From Streptomyces lacrimifluminis (GTDB taxonomy: Bacteria > Actinomycetota > Actinomycetes > Streptomycetales > Streptomycetaceae): a DNA stretch of 64,000 nt. Location of the stretch: the NCBI RefSeq assembly GCF_014646095.1, contig NZ_BMMU01000026.1:62001-126000 (forward strand), in the 5' to 3' direction. Shown piece after piece: positions 48,861 to 57,329 of this stretch. The stretch's first letter is position 1, and each line of letters opens with the position of its first letter. The position numbers and the translations under genes are program-made. Under the pieces are notes generated by a model that did no database searches, had not been told where the DNA came from, and saw only the letters and a program-made list of their open reading frames with translations.

Positions 48861-51860
48861 TCAGCGTGAATGGGGCGTCGGCTGTGCCTCGGTCGCTGCC
48901 TTCGACACCGCCGGGATCAGCCCTTCCCGGTAGGCGACCGCCACCGCCTCCCCGCGGCTCGCGGCGCCCAGCTTGGCCAGGATGTTGGAGACGTGGACGC
49001 TGGCCGTCTTGCCGCTGATGAACAGGTCCTCGCCGATCTGACGGTTGCTGCGCCCGAGGGCGAGCAGTCGCAGCACGTCCTGCTCACGGGCGGTGAGGGG
49101 TGTCGAGGCGGACCCGGGATCATCGGCGGAGGAGGGCTCCGTGAGGCGGCCCCGGCGGATCAGGGCGTCCACCTCCCGGAGCAGGGGCGCGGCGCCCAGA
49201 CGTACCGCCGTCTCACGGGCCGCGCGGGCCTGCGCGAACGCCTCCTCACGGCGGTCGTCCGCCAGCAGGGCTTCGGCGAACCGCCTTCTGCAGCGCGCCT
49301 GTTCATAGACCTCGCCGAAGCCGAACGCCGTGACCGCCCGCTCCCAGGCCTCGGCTTCGGGACCGGCCGTCGCCCGTGCCCACTCGGCCTCCGCACGGGC
49401 CAGCCAGGCCAGACCTTCCGGGCCCTGCGGGGTGCCGTCGCGGCCTTTCATGGCCCGGGACCGGGCCAGCTCCAGCAGCTCGGTCGCCGTGTGCGTCCAG
49501 CGCAGTGTCCCCGCCTCGTCGCCGGACCGGCGCAGCCGGACGGCCGTGTCGGCGACGGCGGCCAGGGCGAGGGCGGCGAGCCGGACCGCGACCTCCGGAA
49601 GCGCCCCGGCGTCGTCGGTGAGCGCCTTCACCGTGCTGTGCACGCGCTCCACGGCCGCCTCCGGGTCCCCCGCCAGGGCGGCGGCGTCCGTGAGTACGAT
49701 GCCCGCGACCAGCGTGGCCATCCAGTCGAACGGGCCGTCGAGGAGAGCCCGGGCGCGGTCTGCGGCGCCCACGTCACCGCGTGCCAGTGCCACGTACAGC
49801 GAAGGCCCCGTCACGAAACCGGCGGCCACGGGGAGCACCTCGGTGCCGGCCGCCGCCGCGCTGGCGCACTCGTCCCAACGGCCGAGCGTGTACAGCACCA
49901 TGGAGTGCAGATAGCGCATCTCCAGGGGGTAGAGCGAGGAGAGGAGACCGGCGCGGCGGGCACGGTCCAGGCCCTCGGAGAGCCACGGCAGGCTCTCCTC
50001 CAGCAGACCGGACTCGAAGCAGCCGATCGCGAGATTGAACAGCGCCCGCATCTCCACCGGTGGACAACCCGCCCGCCGGGCCAGTTCACGGGCCTCCCGG
50101 AGCTTCTCGCGGCCCTCGGGCGTGCGACGGCCCCCTGTTTGGAGAGCGGCCACGGAGATCATGAGGTCGGCCTGCGCGTCGAGGGCCTGAAGCTCCTCGG
50201 CGACGGCGAGGGCCTGCCGGGCGACCCGCAGCGCGGTGTCATTGTCGCCCATCTGCCGTGCCGCCATGACATGGGTGGCCGCCGCCCACACCCAGGTCCG
50301 CGACGGGGGCTCGGCCGGGATCAGGGCGAGCGCCTCACTGCTGTACGCGAACGCCGCCGACAGGTGGTCGATGCCCATCAGGTTGTCGGCGAGCGTGTAG
50401 CGGACGCGGGCCGCGAGTTCGGCGTCCGTGTCCTGGCCGACTCCGTCGAGCGCCGCCCGGGTGAGCGACACCGCGCGATGCGACTCCCCGGCGTGCGCCG
50501 CCGCGGCGGACGCCCGCAGCATCAGCGTCACCGAGTCCAGGCCCTCGCCCGTGGGACGGGCGCCCGCCTCCACCGCCGGCCAGAGATCGAGGGCGGCCTC
50601 CAGATGCCGCAGCTCCTCCGCGGGCGCGCCGACGCCGTGGGCGTGATCGGCGGCCTCGATCGACGCCGTCAGCGCCTCGGCCGGATCGTGGCTCTCCCGG
50701 TAGTGGTGAGCGCGTTCCGCCGCGCTTTCGGCAGGACGGCCCCGCCCGGCCAGCAGTCGCGCGAACGCCCCGTGCAGTCGCGACCGCTCGCCCGGCAACA
50801 GATCGGCGTAGACGGCCTCACGGGCGAGCGCGTGCCGGAAGGAGTACGTGTTGCCCTCGCCGGGGACGAGGAGCTGCCGTCCGACCGCTTCGCGCAGCGC
50901 CGACTCCAGCTCGTCCTGAGGCAGCTGGACCGCGTCGCTCAGCAGTTCGTGCTCGACGCGCCGCCCGGCGACCGCGGCCGTACGCAGCACCTGCTGAGCC
51001 GTGTCGGAGAGTTGCTCGAAGCGGATGAGGAGGACGTCGGCGAGCCCGCTGGGTACGCCGCCGGACTCCGTGTCGGTGGCCGCGAGCAGTTCCTCCGCGT
51101 AGAAGGCGTTGCCCTCGGCACGCTCGACGATCCGGCGGACGGTCGTGTCGGGCAGTGGCCTCTCGCCCAGGGCGCGCACCAGCCGGGCCACCTCGGCGTC
51201 GGCCATCGGCCGCAGCTCCAGCCGCTCCACGGCGGGCAGCCTCACCAGCTCCGCGAGGAGCGGGCGCAGCGGATGACGCCGATGGAGGTCGTCCGCGCGG
51301 TACGACGCGAACACCGCGAGCCGATGGCCGGGCGCGCCGCCCGTGGGCCCCTGGAGCACACCCCGGCTGAGCAGGAACCGCAGCAGATCGCGGGATGACT
51401 GATCGGCCCAGTGCAGGTCCTCCAGGACGAGCAGCAGCGGAGCGACCTCGGTGGCGGCGGCCAGCAGCCCGGCCATCCCCTCGAACAGCCGCAGCCGCCC
51501 ACCGGCGTCCGCCACCCCGTCCTCCGCGCCGCCGCCGAGCAACCGCCCGACCACGGGATGCGCGGCGAACGCCCCCGTGAACCGCTCGTCGGCCGCCAGT
51601 ACCCCCAGGATCTCGGTGAACGGCAGATACGGCAGACCGACGTCCCCGAGATCGACACAGTGTCCCGTGAGCACGGTCATCCCGCCGGCGGAGGCCCGCC
51701 CGGCGGCTTCCGCCAGCACCCTCGTCTTGCCCACCCCGGCGTCCCCGGCGATGAGCACGGCACGCGGTTCACGGACGCGGGCGCGGTCCAGCACACCGGA
51801 GAGACGGGTCAGCTCGTCGTCGCGGCCGATGATCGGGGTGTCGAACAGGTTCTGCGGCAC
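48861..51860 (-). CDS. LuxR-family transcriptional regulator with AAA ATPase domain (LAL type)
   Basis: A 999-aa LAL regulator. Walker A is Gly-Asp-Ala-Gly-Val-Gly-Lys-Thr (about residues 42-49), and Walker B is Leu-Leu-Val-Leu-Glu-Asp-Leu-His-Trp-Ala-Asp. A long helical TPR-like middle (about 400-900) follows. The C-terminal LuxR HTH has Leu-Thr-Ala-Arg-Glu-Gln-Asp-Val-Leu-Arg-Leu-Leu and Ile-Ser-Gly-Lys-Thr-Ala-Ser-Val-His-Val-Ser-Asn-Ile-Leu-Ala-Lys-Leu. LAL proteins activate antibiotic, maltose or other operons after ATP-dependent sensing. It follows the UBP zinc finger gene by 46 bp on the same strand and may be the last gene of that operon. Confidence 0.94.
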   Translation of the reverse strand: MPQNLFDTPIIGRDDELTRLSGVLDRARVREPRAVLIAGDAGVGKTRVLAEAAGRASAGGMTVLTGHCVDLGDVGLPYLPFTEILGVLAADERFTGAFAAHPVVGRLLGGGAEDGVADAGGRLRLFEGMAGLLAAATEVAPLLLVLEDLHWADQSSRDLLRFLLSRGVLQGPTGGAPGHRLAVFASYRADDLHRRHPLRPLLAELVRLPAVERLELRPMADAEVARLVRALGERPLPDTTVRRIVERAEGNAFYAEELLAATDTESGGVPSGLADVLLIRFEQLSDTAQQVLRTAAVAGRRVEHELLSDAVQLPQDELESALREAVGRQLLVPGEGNTYSFRHALAREAVYADLLPGERSRLHGAFARLLAGRGRPAESAAERAHHYRESHDPAEALTASIEAADHAHGVGAPAEELRHLEAALDLWPAVEAGARPTGEGLDSVTLMLRASAAAAHAGESHRAVSLTRAALDGVGQDTDAELAARVRYTLADNLMGIDHLSAAFAYSSEALALIPAEPPSRTWVWAAATHVMAARQMGDNDTALRVARQALAVAEELQALDAQADLMISVAALQTGGRRTPEGREKLREARELARRAGCPPVEMRALFNLAIGCFESGLLEESLPWLSEGLDRARRAGLLSSLYPLEMRYLHSMVLYTLGRWDECASAAAAGTEVLPVAAGFVTGPSLYVALARGDVGAADRARALLDGPFDWMATLVAGIVLTDAAALAGDPEAAVERVHSTVKALTDDAGALPEVAVRLAALALAAVADTAVRLRRSGDEAGTLRWTHTATELLELARSRAMKGRDGTPQGPEGLAWLARAEAEWARATAGPEAEAWERAVTAFGFGEVYEQARCRRRFAEALLADDRREEAFAQARAARETAVRLGAAPLLREVDALIRRGRLTEPSSADDPGSASTPLTAREQDVLRLLALGRSNRQIGEDLFISGKTASVHVSNILAKLGAASRGEAVAVAYREGLIPAVSKAATEAQPTPHSR

Positions 51861-51906
51861 GGATCAATCCTGGCACGTACCACTGACAGCGTGGGTCGGC
51901 CAGATC

Positions 51907-52257
51907 TCAGCGCAGTGTCTCCGCCCAGTTCGCCGGGACGCGTCCCGCGGGTCCCGGGGCGGGCTGGTCGGCCGGGTGGCCGGTCGGGGGAGCGAGAGGC
52001 GGACCGTCCTCGAACAGTTCGGACGTCTCGAAGTTCCAGAACCAGGCCTCGCCCGGCTCGTAACTGCGGATCACCGGATGACCGGTGTCCCGGAAGTGGC
52101 CGGTGGCGTGCTTGGCGGGCGAGTCGTCGCAGCAGCCGATGTGGCCGCACTGGGCGCAGCGCCGCAGATGGAACCACCAGCCGCCGACGGCGTCGCACTC
52201 GACGCATCCGGCACCGCTGGGCGGGACGCTGGGGTCGATTCCGGTGTCCTTGGTCAT
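51907..52257 (-). CDS. UBP-type zinc finger protein
   Basis: A 116-aa single-domain protein. The zinc ligands follow the UBP pattern: Cys-x-x-Cys (about 19-22: Cys-Val-Glu-Cys), Cys-x-x-Cys-Gly-His-Ile-Gly-Cys-Cys, and His-Ala-Thr-Gly-His-Phe-Arg-Asp-Thr-Gly-His-Pro-Val-Ile. A Trp-Phe-Trp-Asn segment near residue 75 is the ligand pocket. In eukaryotes this domain binds free ubiquitin C-terminal Gly-Gly; bacterial versions are uncharacterised. The ATG start overlaps the histidine-kinase stop (ATGA), so it is translationally coupled to the kinase. A structural or adaptor role in that pathway is inferred. Confidence 0.85.
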   Translation of the reverse strand: MTKDTGIDPSVPPSGAGCVECDAVGGWWFHLRRCAQCGHIGCCDDSPAKHATGHFRDTGHPVIRSYEPGEAWFWNFETSELFEDGPPLAPPTGHPADQPAPGPAGRVPANWAETLR

Positions 52258-53741
52258 GACGGCTCCTGGGCCGGGTCGGAGGCCCCGGCCGGGTCGGGGG
52301 CGGTTTCGGGGTCTGCGGCGGTGAGGGGGAGCAGCACCTGGAAGCGGGTGTCGCCGGGTACGGACTCGACCTTCAGGTCGCCGTGGTGCTTGTTGACGAC
52401 GATCCGCCAGGAGATGTCGAGCCCCAGCCCCGTCCCCTCGCCCACCGGCTTGGTGGTGAAGAACGGGTCGAAGATCCGGCCCTTGATCTCTGCCGGCACA
52501 CCGGGGCCCGTGTCGCGGAACTCCACCAGCAGCCGGTCGTGCACCAGTGCCGTCCGTACGGTCAACGTCCCTTCCCCGCCCGCGCTGTTGATGGCGGAGA
52601 CCGCGTTGTCGATCAGGTTGGTCCACACCTGGTTCAGCTCGGCGGGGTAGGCCGGGATCCTCGGCAGCGAACGGTCGTAGTCCTTGACGACCTTGACGCG
52701 TGACCCCATCTTCCCCGACAGCATCAGCAGGGTGCTGTCGAGGAGTTCGTGCACGTCGGCGACCTGGTAGGGGGCGCGGTCCAGCTGCGAGTACTGCTTG
52801 GCGGCGTCGACGAGGTGGGAGATGCGCGTGGTGGAGTCCTCGATCTCGGACATCAACAGCTCGGTCTCGACCGTGTAGTTGAGCCACCCGATGGCAGCCT
52901 GGAGGATCTCCTCGTCGACGGCCGCCGCGACCTGCTCCAGCCAGTCGATGTCGAGGCCGCCCTGCACGAAGGTCGGCGCGATCTGCCAGCCGCCCTGGAT
53001 GCCGTGGTCGTCGAGCCAGTCGGAGACCTCGTCCTCCCGGTCGGACGCTTCCAGCGGGCTCAGCGCCTGCGCCTTGGCGACCCGCTCGGCCGTACGTTCC
53101 TGGATGTCGACCAGGGACTTCAGCGCATCACGGTGGTAGGGGCCCGAGGCGATGATCCCGAGCTTCTGCCGCATGTGGGCCACCCGGTCGCGCAACGACG
53201 ACGTGGCCCGTACGGCCGCGGCGGCCGGGTTGTTGAGCTCATGGGTCAGCCCGGCGGACAACGAGCCCAGCGCGAGCAGCCGTTCACGCTGCCCGATGGC
53301 CCGCTGCGTGGTCTGCGAACCGAAGAACAGCCCCTCCAGGAGGTGGACCGCCATCGGGAACCACTCCTGCATGACGGCCGCGAACATGTCGCCGGGCAGC
53401 ACGAAGAACCGCGTCGGCTCGGTGACCCGCATCGAGCTCTTGTACTTCTGCGGCGCCCCCTCATTGAGGTACGCCTGCATCGCTCCCGCGTACACCCCGG
53501 GCTGGGACGTGCGGGTCACCTCGACGTCGTCGCCGCCGACCCGGCGCGACATGACCAGCGTGCCCTCGATCATCACGTAGAAGCAGGTGGCCGGCTCCCC
53601 CTCGGCGAACACCGGCCCGGGGTCGAACAGTTCGACCCGGCCCTCGCTGCACAGCCTGCCGAGCTGCTCGGCGGTCAGCTTCTCGAACAGGAACAGCGCC
53701 CCGATCTCCGCGGTGCTGCACGGCATCGGCCGGCCGATCAC
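52254..53741 (-). CDS. Sensor histidine kinase with N-terminal cNMP-binding domain
   Basis: A 495-aa cytoplasmic kinase. Residues about 10-130 are a cyclic-nucleotide-binding-like jelly roll (Leu-Phe-Asp-Pro-Gly-Pro-Val-Phe-Ala-Glu-Gly-Glu-Pro-Ala-Thr-Cys-Phe-Tyr). The phosphoacceptor His is in Leu-Thr-His-Glu-Leu-Asn-Asn-Pro-Ala-Ala (about residue 172). The ATPase domain has Asn-Gln-Val-Trp-Thr-Asn-Leu-Ile-Asp-Asn-Ala (N box), Asp-Thr-Gly-Pro-Gly-Val and Phe-Asp-Pro-Phe-Phe-Thr-Thr-Lys. No transmembrane segment. It starts at GTG 53741, overlapping the TrxR-fusion stop by 4 nt. Its natural partner is the receiver domain of that upstream protein. Confidence 0.9.
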   Translation of the reverse strand: MIGRPMPCSTAEIGALFLFEKLTAEQLGRLCSEGRVELFDPGPVFAEGEPATCFYVMIEGTLVMSRRVGGDDVEVTRTSQPGVYAGAMQAYLNEGAPQKYKSSMRVTEPTRFFVLPGDMFAAVMQEWFPMAVHLLEGLFFGSQTTQRAIGQRERLLALGSLSAGLTHELNNPAAAAVRATSSLRDRVAHMRQKLGIIASGPYHRDALKSLVDIQERTAERVAKAQALSPLEASDREDEVSDWLDDHGIQGGWQIAPTFVQGGLDIDWLEQVAAAVDEEILQAAIGWLNYTVETELLMSEIEDSTTRISHLVDAAKQYSQLDRAPYQVADVHELLDSTLLMLSGKMGSRVKVVKDYDRSLPRIPAYPAELNQVWTNLIDNAVSAINSAGGEGTLTVRTALVHDRLLVEFRDTGPGVPAEIKGRIFDPFFTTKPVGEGTGLGLDISWRIVVNKHHGDLKVESVPGDTRFQVLLPLTAADPETAPDPAGASDPAQEPS

Positions 53742-55411
53742 GACTGCTCCAGATACCGGTGGACGAGCATCACGGCCATGGCTCCCTCTCCGACGGCGGA
53801 CGCGACCCGCTTGGCGGACTCCGCGCGCGCGTCCCCGGCGACGAACACGCCGGGGATGTTGGTCTCCAGGTGGTACGGCGGCCGGTCCAGCTCCCAGTCC
53901 GCCGGTGGCCGCCCGTCGGCGGTCAGATCGGGCCCGGCGAGGATGAACCCGCGTTCGTCGCGCAGCACCGTGCCGTCCAGCCAGTCGGTCAGCGGGGCCG
54001 CGCCGATGAACACGAACAGCCACTGCGCGTCGACCAGTTCGGTCTGCCCGCTCGCCGTGTCGCGCAACGTCAGCTGCTCCAGGTGGTCACCGCCGTGCGC
54101 GGACTCGACGACCGTGCCGGCCCGCACCGAGATGTTCGGCGACTCGGCGATCTGCTGGATCAGGTAGTGCGACATCGACGCGGTGAGGTCCGCTCCGCGC
54201 ACCAGCAGGGTGACCGACTTGGCGCCCCTGGACAGGTACATCGCCGCCTGACCGGCCGAGTTGGCACCGCCGACGATGTAGACGTCGTGGCCCTGGCAGG
54301 CTGCGGCCTCGGTCAGCGCCGACCCGTAGAACACCCCGCAGCCCGACAGGTCGGTGGCGCCCGGCGCCTCCAGCTGCCGGTACGACACACCGGTCGCCAG
54401 GATCACGCTGTGCGCGGCGATCGCCGACCCGTCCGAGAACCGTACGAGCCGCGCCGCGCCGCTCACCTCCAGGCCGGTCACCTCGCGCGCGGAGAGGATC
54501 TCGGCGCCGAACTTCGTGGCCTGCCGCCGTGCCCGGTCGGTGAGCTGACCGCCGGACACCCCGTCCGGGAAGCCCAGGTAGTTCTCGATCCGCGAACTCT
54601 GCCCGGCCTGCCCGCCGGTCGCCGACCGCTCCACCAGTACCGTCCGCAGCCCCTCCGAGGCCCCGTACACGGCCGCGCCAAGACCGGCCGGCCCACCGCC
54701 GATGACGACGAGGTCGTAGAAGTCGGCCGTGGGCGTCGTCGCCAGCCCCACCCGCGCGGCCAGCTCCGGGACCTCCGGCTCGACGAGCGCCGTACCGTCC
54801 GCCGTGATCACGACCGGCAGCCGCTGCCCGTCCTGACCGCAGGCCGCGAGCAGCCGCTGTCCCTCGGGTTCCTCGGTGGAGTACCAGCGGTACGGCACCT
54901 GGTTGCGGGCCAGGAACTCCCGTACGTCCGACGAGCGGGCCGACCACCGGTGACCGACCACCTTGGTACTCGGCACCGGCCGGAAGTCACTGCACCGCCA
55001 CGCCTCCAGGAGGTCGTCGAGGACCGGGTAGAGCTTCTCCTCCGGCGGATCCCAGGGCTTGAGGAGGTAGTGGTCGAGGTCGACGACGTTGATCGCGTCG
55101 ATCGCCGCGTTGGTGTCCGCGTACGCGGTGAGCAGCACGCGCCGCGCGCCCGGGTAGACGTCCAGGGCCTGTTCGAGGAACTCGATGCCGTTCATCTGCG
55201 GCATCCGGTAGTCGGCCAGGATCACCGCCACCAGATCGCCGCGCAGCTTCAGCTCCCGCAGCGCGTCCAGCGCGGACTCGCCGGACTCCGCGCGCACGAT
55301 GCGGTACGACTCGCCGTAGCGCCGCCGCAGGTCACGGGCGACGGCCCGGGACACCCCGGGGTCGTCGTCCACGGTCATGATTACACCTACGGTAGACCTC
55401 TCAGGTGCCAT
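53738..55411 (-). CDS. Response regulator fused to a thioredoxin-reductase-like flavoprotein
   Basis: A 557-aa protein. Residues 5-130 are a receiver domain with phosphoacceptor Asp67, Thr95 and Lys118. A 130-225 linker resembles a thioredoxin fold (Arg-Trp-Ser-Ala-Arg-Ser-Ser-Asp-Val-Arg-Glu-Phe-Leu). Residues 230-557 are a TrxR-type flavoprotein with FAD motif Gly-Gly-Gly-Pro-Ala-Gly (238-243) and NAD(P)H motif Gly-Gly-Ala-Asn-Ser-Ala-Gly (381-387). The redox Cys-x-x-Cys is missing: at that position (about 361) is Phe-Tyr-Gly-Ser, with only Cys358 and Cys372 nearby. Phosphorylation by the neighbouring kinase (4-nt overlap) may gate its activity. Confidence 0.88.
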   Translation of the reverse strand: MAPERSTVGVIMTVDDDPGVSRAVARDLRRRYGESYRIVRAESGESALDALRELKLRGDLVAVILADYRMPQMNGIEFLEQALDVYPGARRVLLTAYADTNAAIDAINVVDLDHYLLKPWDPPEEKLYPVLDDLLEAWRCSDFRPVPSTKVVGHRWSARSSDVREFLARNQVPYRWYSTEEPEGQRLLAACGQDGQRLPVVITADGTALVEPEVPELAARVGLATTPTADFYDLVVIGGGPAGLGAAVYGASEGLRTVLVERSATGGQAGQSSRIENYLGFPDGVSGGQLTDRARRQATKFGAEILSAREVTGLEVSGAARLVRFSDGSAIAAHSVILATGVSYRQLEAPGATDLSGCGVFYGSALTEAAACQGHDVYIVGGANSAGQAAMYLSRGAKSVTLLVRGADLTASMSHYLIQQIAESPNISVRAGTVVESAHGGDHLEQLTLRDTASGQTELVDAQWLFVFIGAAPLTDWLDGTVLRDERGFILAGPDLTADGRPPADWELDRPPYHLETNIPGVFVAGDARAESAKRVASAVGEGAMAVMLVHRYLEQS

Positions 55412-55668
55412 AGAACGACCGTACGTGAGGGGGAGGGGCCATGGCGACGGCAACGGTGATCCGGGCAGCACGTGAGTACCTGCGGGTAGGCGACCACCAG
55501 AGCGACCAGCGCCCCTGATCCAGCCAGCACGCCGAAGGCGAGCTTGACCAGGTCGAACAGGGTCGACGCGCTGAGCTGCCGCTCGGGCTTGAGGGATCGG
55601 GCGCCCAGCAGGTCCCAGCCGATGAAGAGGGCCGCGGCGGCTACGGCTTTGGCGGCGGTGAAGGTCAT
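55387..55668 (-). pseudogene. N-terminal fragment of a pentapeptide-repeat protein gene
   Basis: From Met at 55668 the frame reads like the start of Streptomyces pentapeptide-repeat proteins: a first membrane helix (Ala-Ala-Lys-Ala-Val-Ala-Ala-Ala-Ala-Leu-Phe-Ile-Gly-Trp-Asp-Leu-Leu), Arg-Leu-Ser-like linker residues Gln-Leu-Ser-Ala-Ser-Thr-Leu-Phe-Asp-Leu-Val-Lys, and a second helix ending Leu-Val-Val-Ala-Tyr. After that the frame breaks (an extra C in the Ala-Tyr-Pro region) and no repeat region follows; the TrxR gene promoter begins. A remnant of a rearrangement. Confidence 0.6.
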
Positions 55669-55795
55669 CGCGAGGGCAGTGCCGACCGGCCACAGGCGAG
55701 AGAGCGGACCTGGCAGCTGCTGCCGTGATCGGGAGTGCTCCTGCGGCAGCCGGCCATGCCGGCGTGAGAGTTGCCTCCTCCCACCTCGTGAGCGG

Positions 55796-56062
55796 CTACG
55801 TCTGCCACAGGAACCACTCCGCACCGGGCAGTACGAGCAGGGCAAGAACGCCGAACGTCCGTACCGTCCGGACTTCCCTGAGGTACCACCGTTGAGGCTG
55901 CCGCTGTGCACCCCCGTCGCTCTGCGATGAAGGCCACCGCAGCGGACTCTGTTTGGATGCTGCTCCAACGGTGATCGCTGCGCCAAATCCCCCTCCGGAC
56001 AGGCAGAGACACGTGACCGCAAAGATCGTCCACTCCAACCACCCCACAACGGCCCCGGTCAT
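55796..56062 (-). CDS. Hypothetical small membrane protein
   Basis: An 88-aa protein from the ATG at 56062, with two hydrophobic segments: Thr-Ile-Phe-Ala-Val-Thr-Cys-Leu-Cys-Leu early and Val-Leu-Ala-Leu-Leu-Val-Leu-Pro late, separated by a Ser/Gln/Arg-rich loop. The composition is protein-like. It lies in the low-density region next to the pentapeptide fragment. No family recognised. Confidence 0.45.
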   Translation of the reverse strand: MTGAVVGWLEWTIFAVTCLCLSGGGFGAAITVGAASKQSPLRWPSSQSDGGAQRQPQRWYLREVRTVRTFGVLALLVLPGAEWFLWQT

Positions 56063-56210
56063 CGCCAGCGTGACGTGCTTTGTGCAAGGGACGCGGCCTC
56101 GATAGCGACAGTTCGTCCGAACAGCCTTTAGAACGCCTAACCAAATGGAATGGCGGAGGCGTCCCTGCCAGGGCGAGGATCTCTCGGTATTCGGCGATGA
56201 AGGGGCAGCT

Positions 56211-56639
56211 GTGGACGACATTGTTCCGAGAGAGCTCGTCTCTCTTGCTGATGATGAGGGGAACAGCGTCACCGTCAACGTTCTGGGGCGTGATCCCAGG
56301 TGGTCCGCCGGGCTGGAAGCCGAGATCGAGGTCAGGACGCCTTTCGTGTCCGGCCGTGTTGACTTGGCGCTGTACACCTCGAGACTGGAGAGCTGGGCGG
56401 ATGCGCTGAACAGGCTCGATGCTGGCGAGGATGTTGCCTGGATGGAGATGAGCAGTGGGCCGTCGATCTTCATCCAACTCACCGGCGAGCGTGACTGTCC
56501 GGAGGTGGTCGTGGAGGACGAGTCGGGGTCCATGGTCACCGTTCGGGTGCCGCTTGTGCTGCCGGACGACTGGATCGCTGACCACCGACAGCGTCTTCAG
56601 CGGGTGATGAAGCACTGGGTTCCGCTGCTGTCAGCGTAG
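56211..56639 (+). CDS. DUF5959 family protein
   Basis: A 142-aa protein of DUF5959 (Streptomyces, unknown function). It has Leu-Ala-Asp-Asp-Glu-Gly-Asn-Ser-Val-Thr-Val early, Glu-Asp-Val-Ala-Trp-Met-Glu in the middle, and Val-Val-Val-Glu-Asp-Glu-Ser-Gly-Ser-Met late. The GTG at 56211 follows AAGGGG; a longer frame to 56145 is less likely. Its last residues overlap, in antisense, the end of the broken IS5 transposase, so insertion may have touched its 3' end. Confidence 0.78.
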   Translation: MDDIVPRELVSLADDEGNSVTVNVLGRDPRWSAGLEAEIEVRTPFVSGRVDLALYTSRLESWADALNRLDAGEDVAWMEMSSGPSIFIQLTGERDCPEVVVEDESGSMVTVRVPLVLPDDWIADHRQRLQRVMKHWVPLLSA

Positions 56640-57329
56640 GGAGGCAAGCCTCCGCCAGCAGATGAGCGCGCATCCGAGGGTGAGGAACGGGTGCCCCGGC
56701 GGGCGATGACCGGCTTCTCGCCGAGGTCCCAGACGAGCCGGCGGTACTTGTCGTGGTCGTAGCCGCGGTCGCCGAGCACTACGTCCGGGCGGCGCCGGGG
56801 CCGGCCACGCTTGCCCCGCACGGGCGGCACGGCCTGGAGAAGTGGGATCAGCTGGGTGACGTCATTGCGGTTGCCGCCGGTCAACGTAGCGGCGAGGGGG
56901 ATGCCGGTGGCGTCGGTGATCAGATGATGCTTGCTGCCCGTCCTACCCCGGTCAACGGGGCTTCGTCCCGTCTTGGCACCCCCTTTAACGCCCGGACGTG
57001 GAACCGTCGACCGCAGCACGGGAGAAGTCCAGGGCGTCCGCGCCACGTAGCTTGGCAAGGAGAACTTCGTGCAGCCGGGGCCACACCCCGGCCTCGGTCC
57101 ACTCGGCCAAGCGGCGCCAGCAGGTCATACCCGAACCGAAGCCGAGTTCCTGCGGCAGATGTTCCCAGGCGATCCCGGTGTGCGGCACGAACAGAATGCC
57201 CTGGAACACCAACCGGTCCGGATGCCGCTTGCGTCCCGGATGACGGGCCCGACGCTCAACCCTGGGCAGCAACGGCTCGACCACCGCCCACAACTGGTCA
57301 TCTACTTCCCACGGCTTCGGCCGAGCCAC
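56631..57329 (-). mobile_element. Degenerate IS5-family transposase (insertion sequence remnant)
   Basis: GTG at 57329 opens Val-Ala-Arg-Pro-Lys-Pro-Trp-Glu-Val-Asp-Asp, the N-terminus of an IS5-type (IS4/IS5 DDE) transposase; the DNA continues through Leu-Asp-Phe-Ser-Arg-Ala. Two single-base losses near 57004 and 56988 (one in a CCC run, one in a GGGGGG run) shift the frame before Gly-Ala-Lys-Thr-Gly and Asp-Arg-Gly. A deletion of roughly 40 codons removes the part between Ala-Arg-Arg-Gly-Thr and the terminal Phe-Leu-Thr-Leu-Gly-Cys-Ala-Leu-Ile-Cys-Trp-Arg-Arg-Leu. It cannot make active enzyme. Inverted-repeat ends were not located with confidence. Confidence 0.85.
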
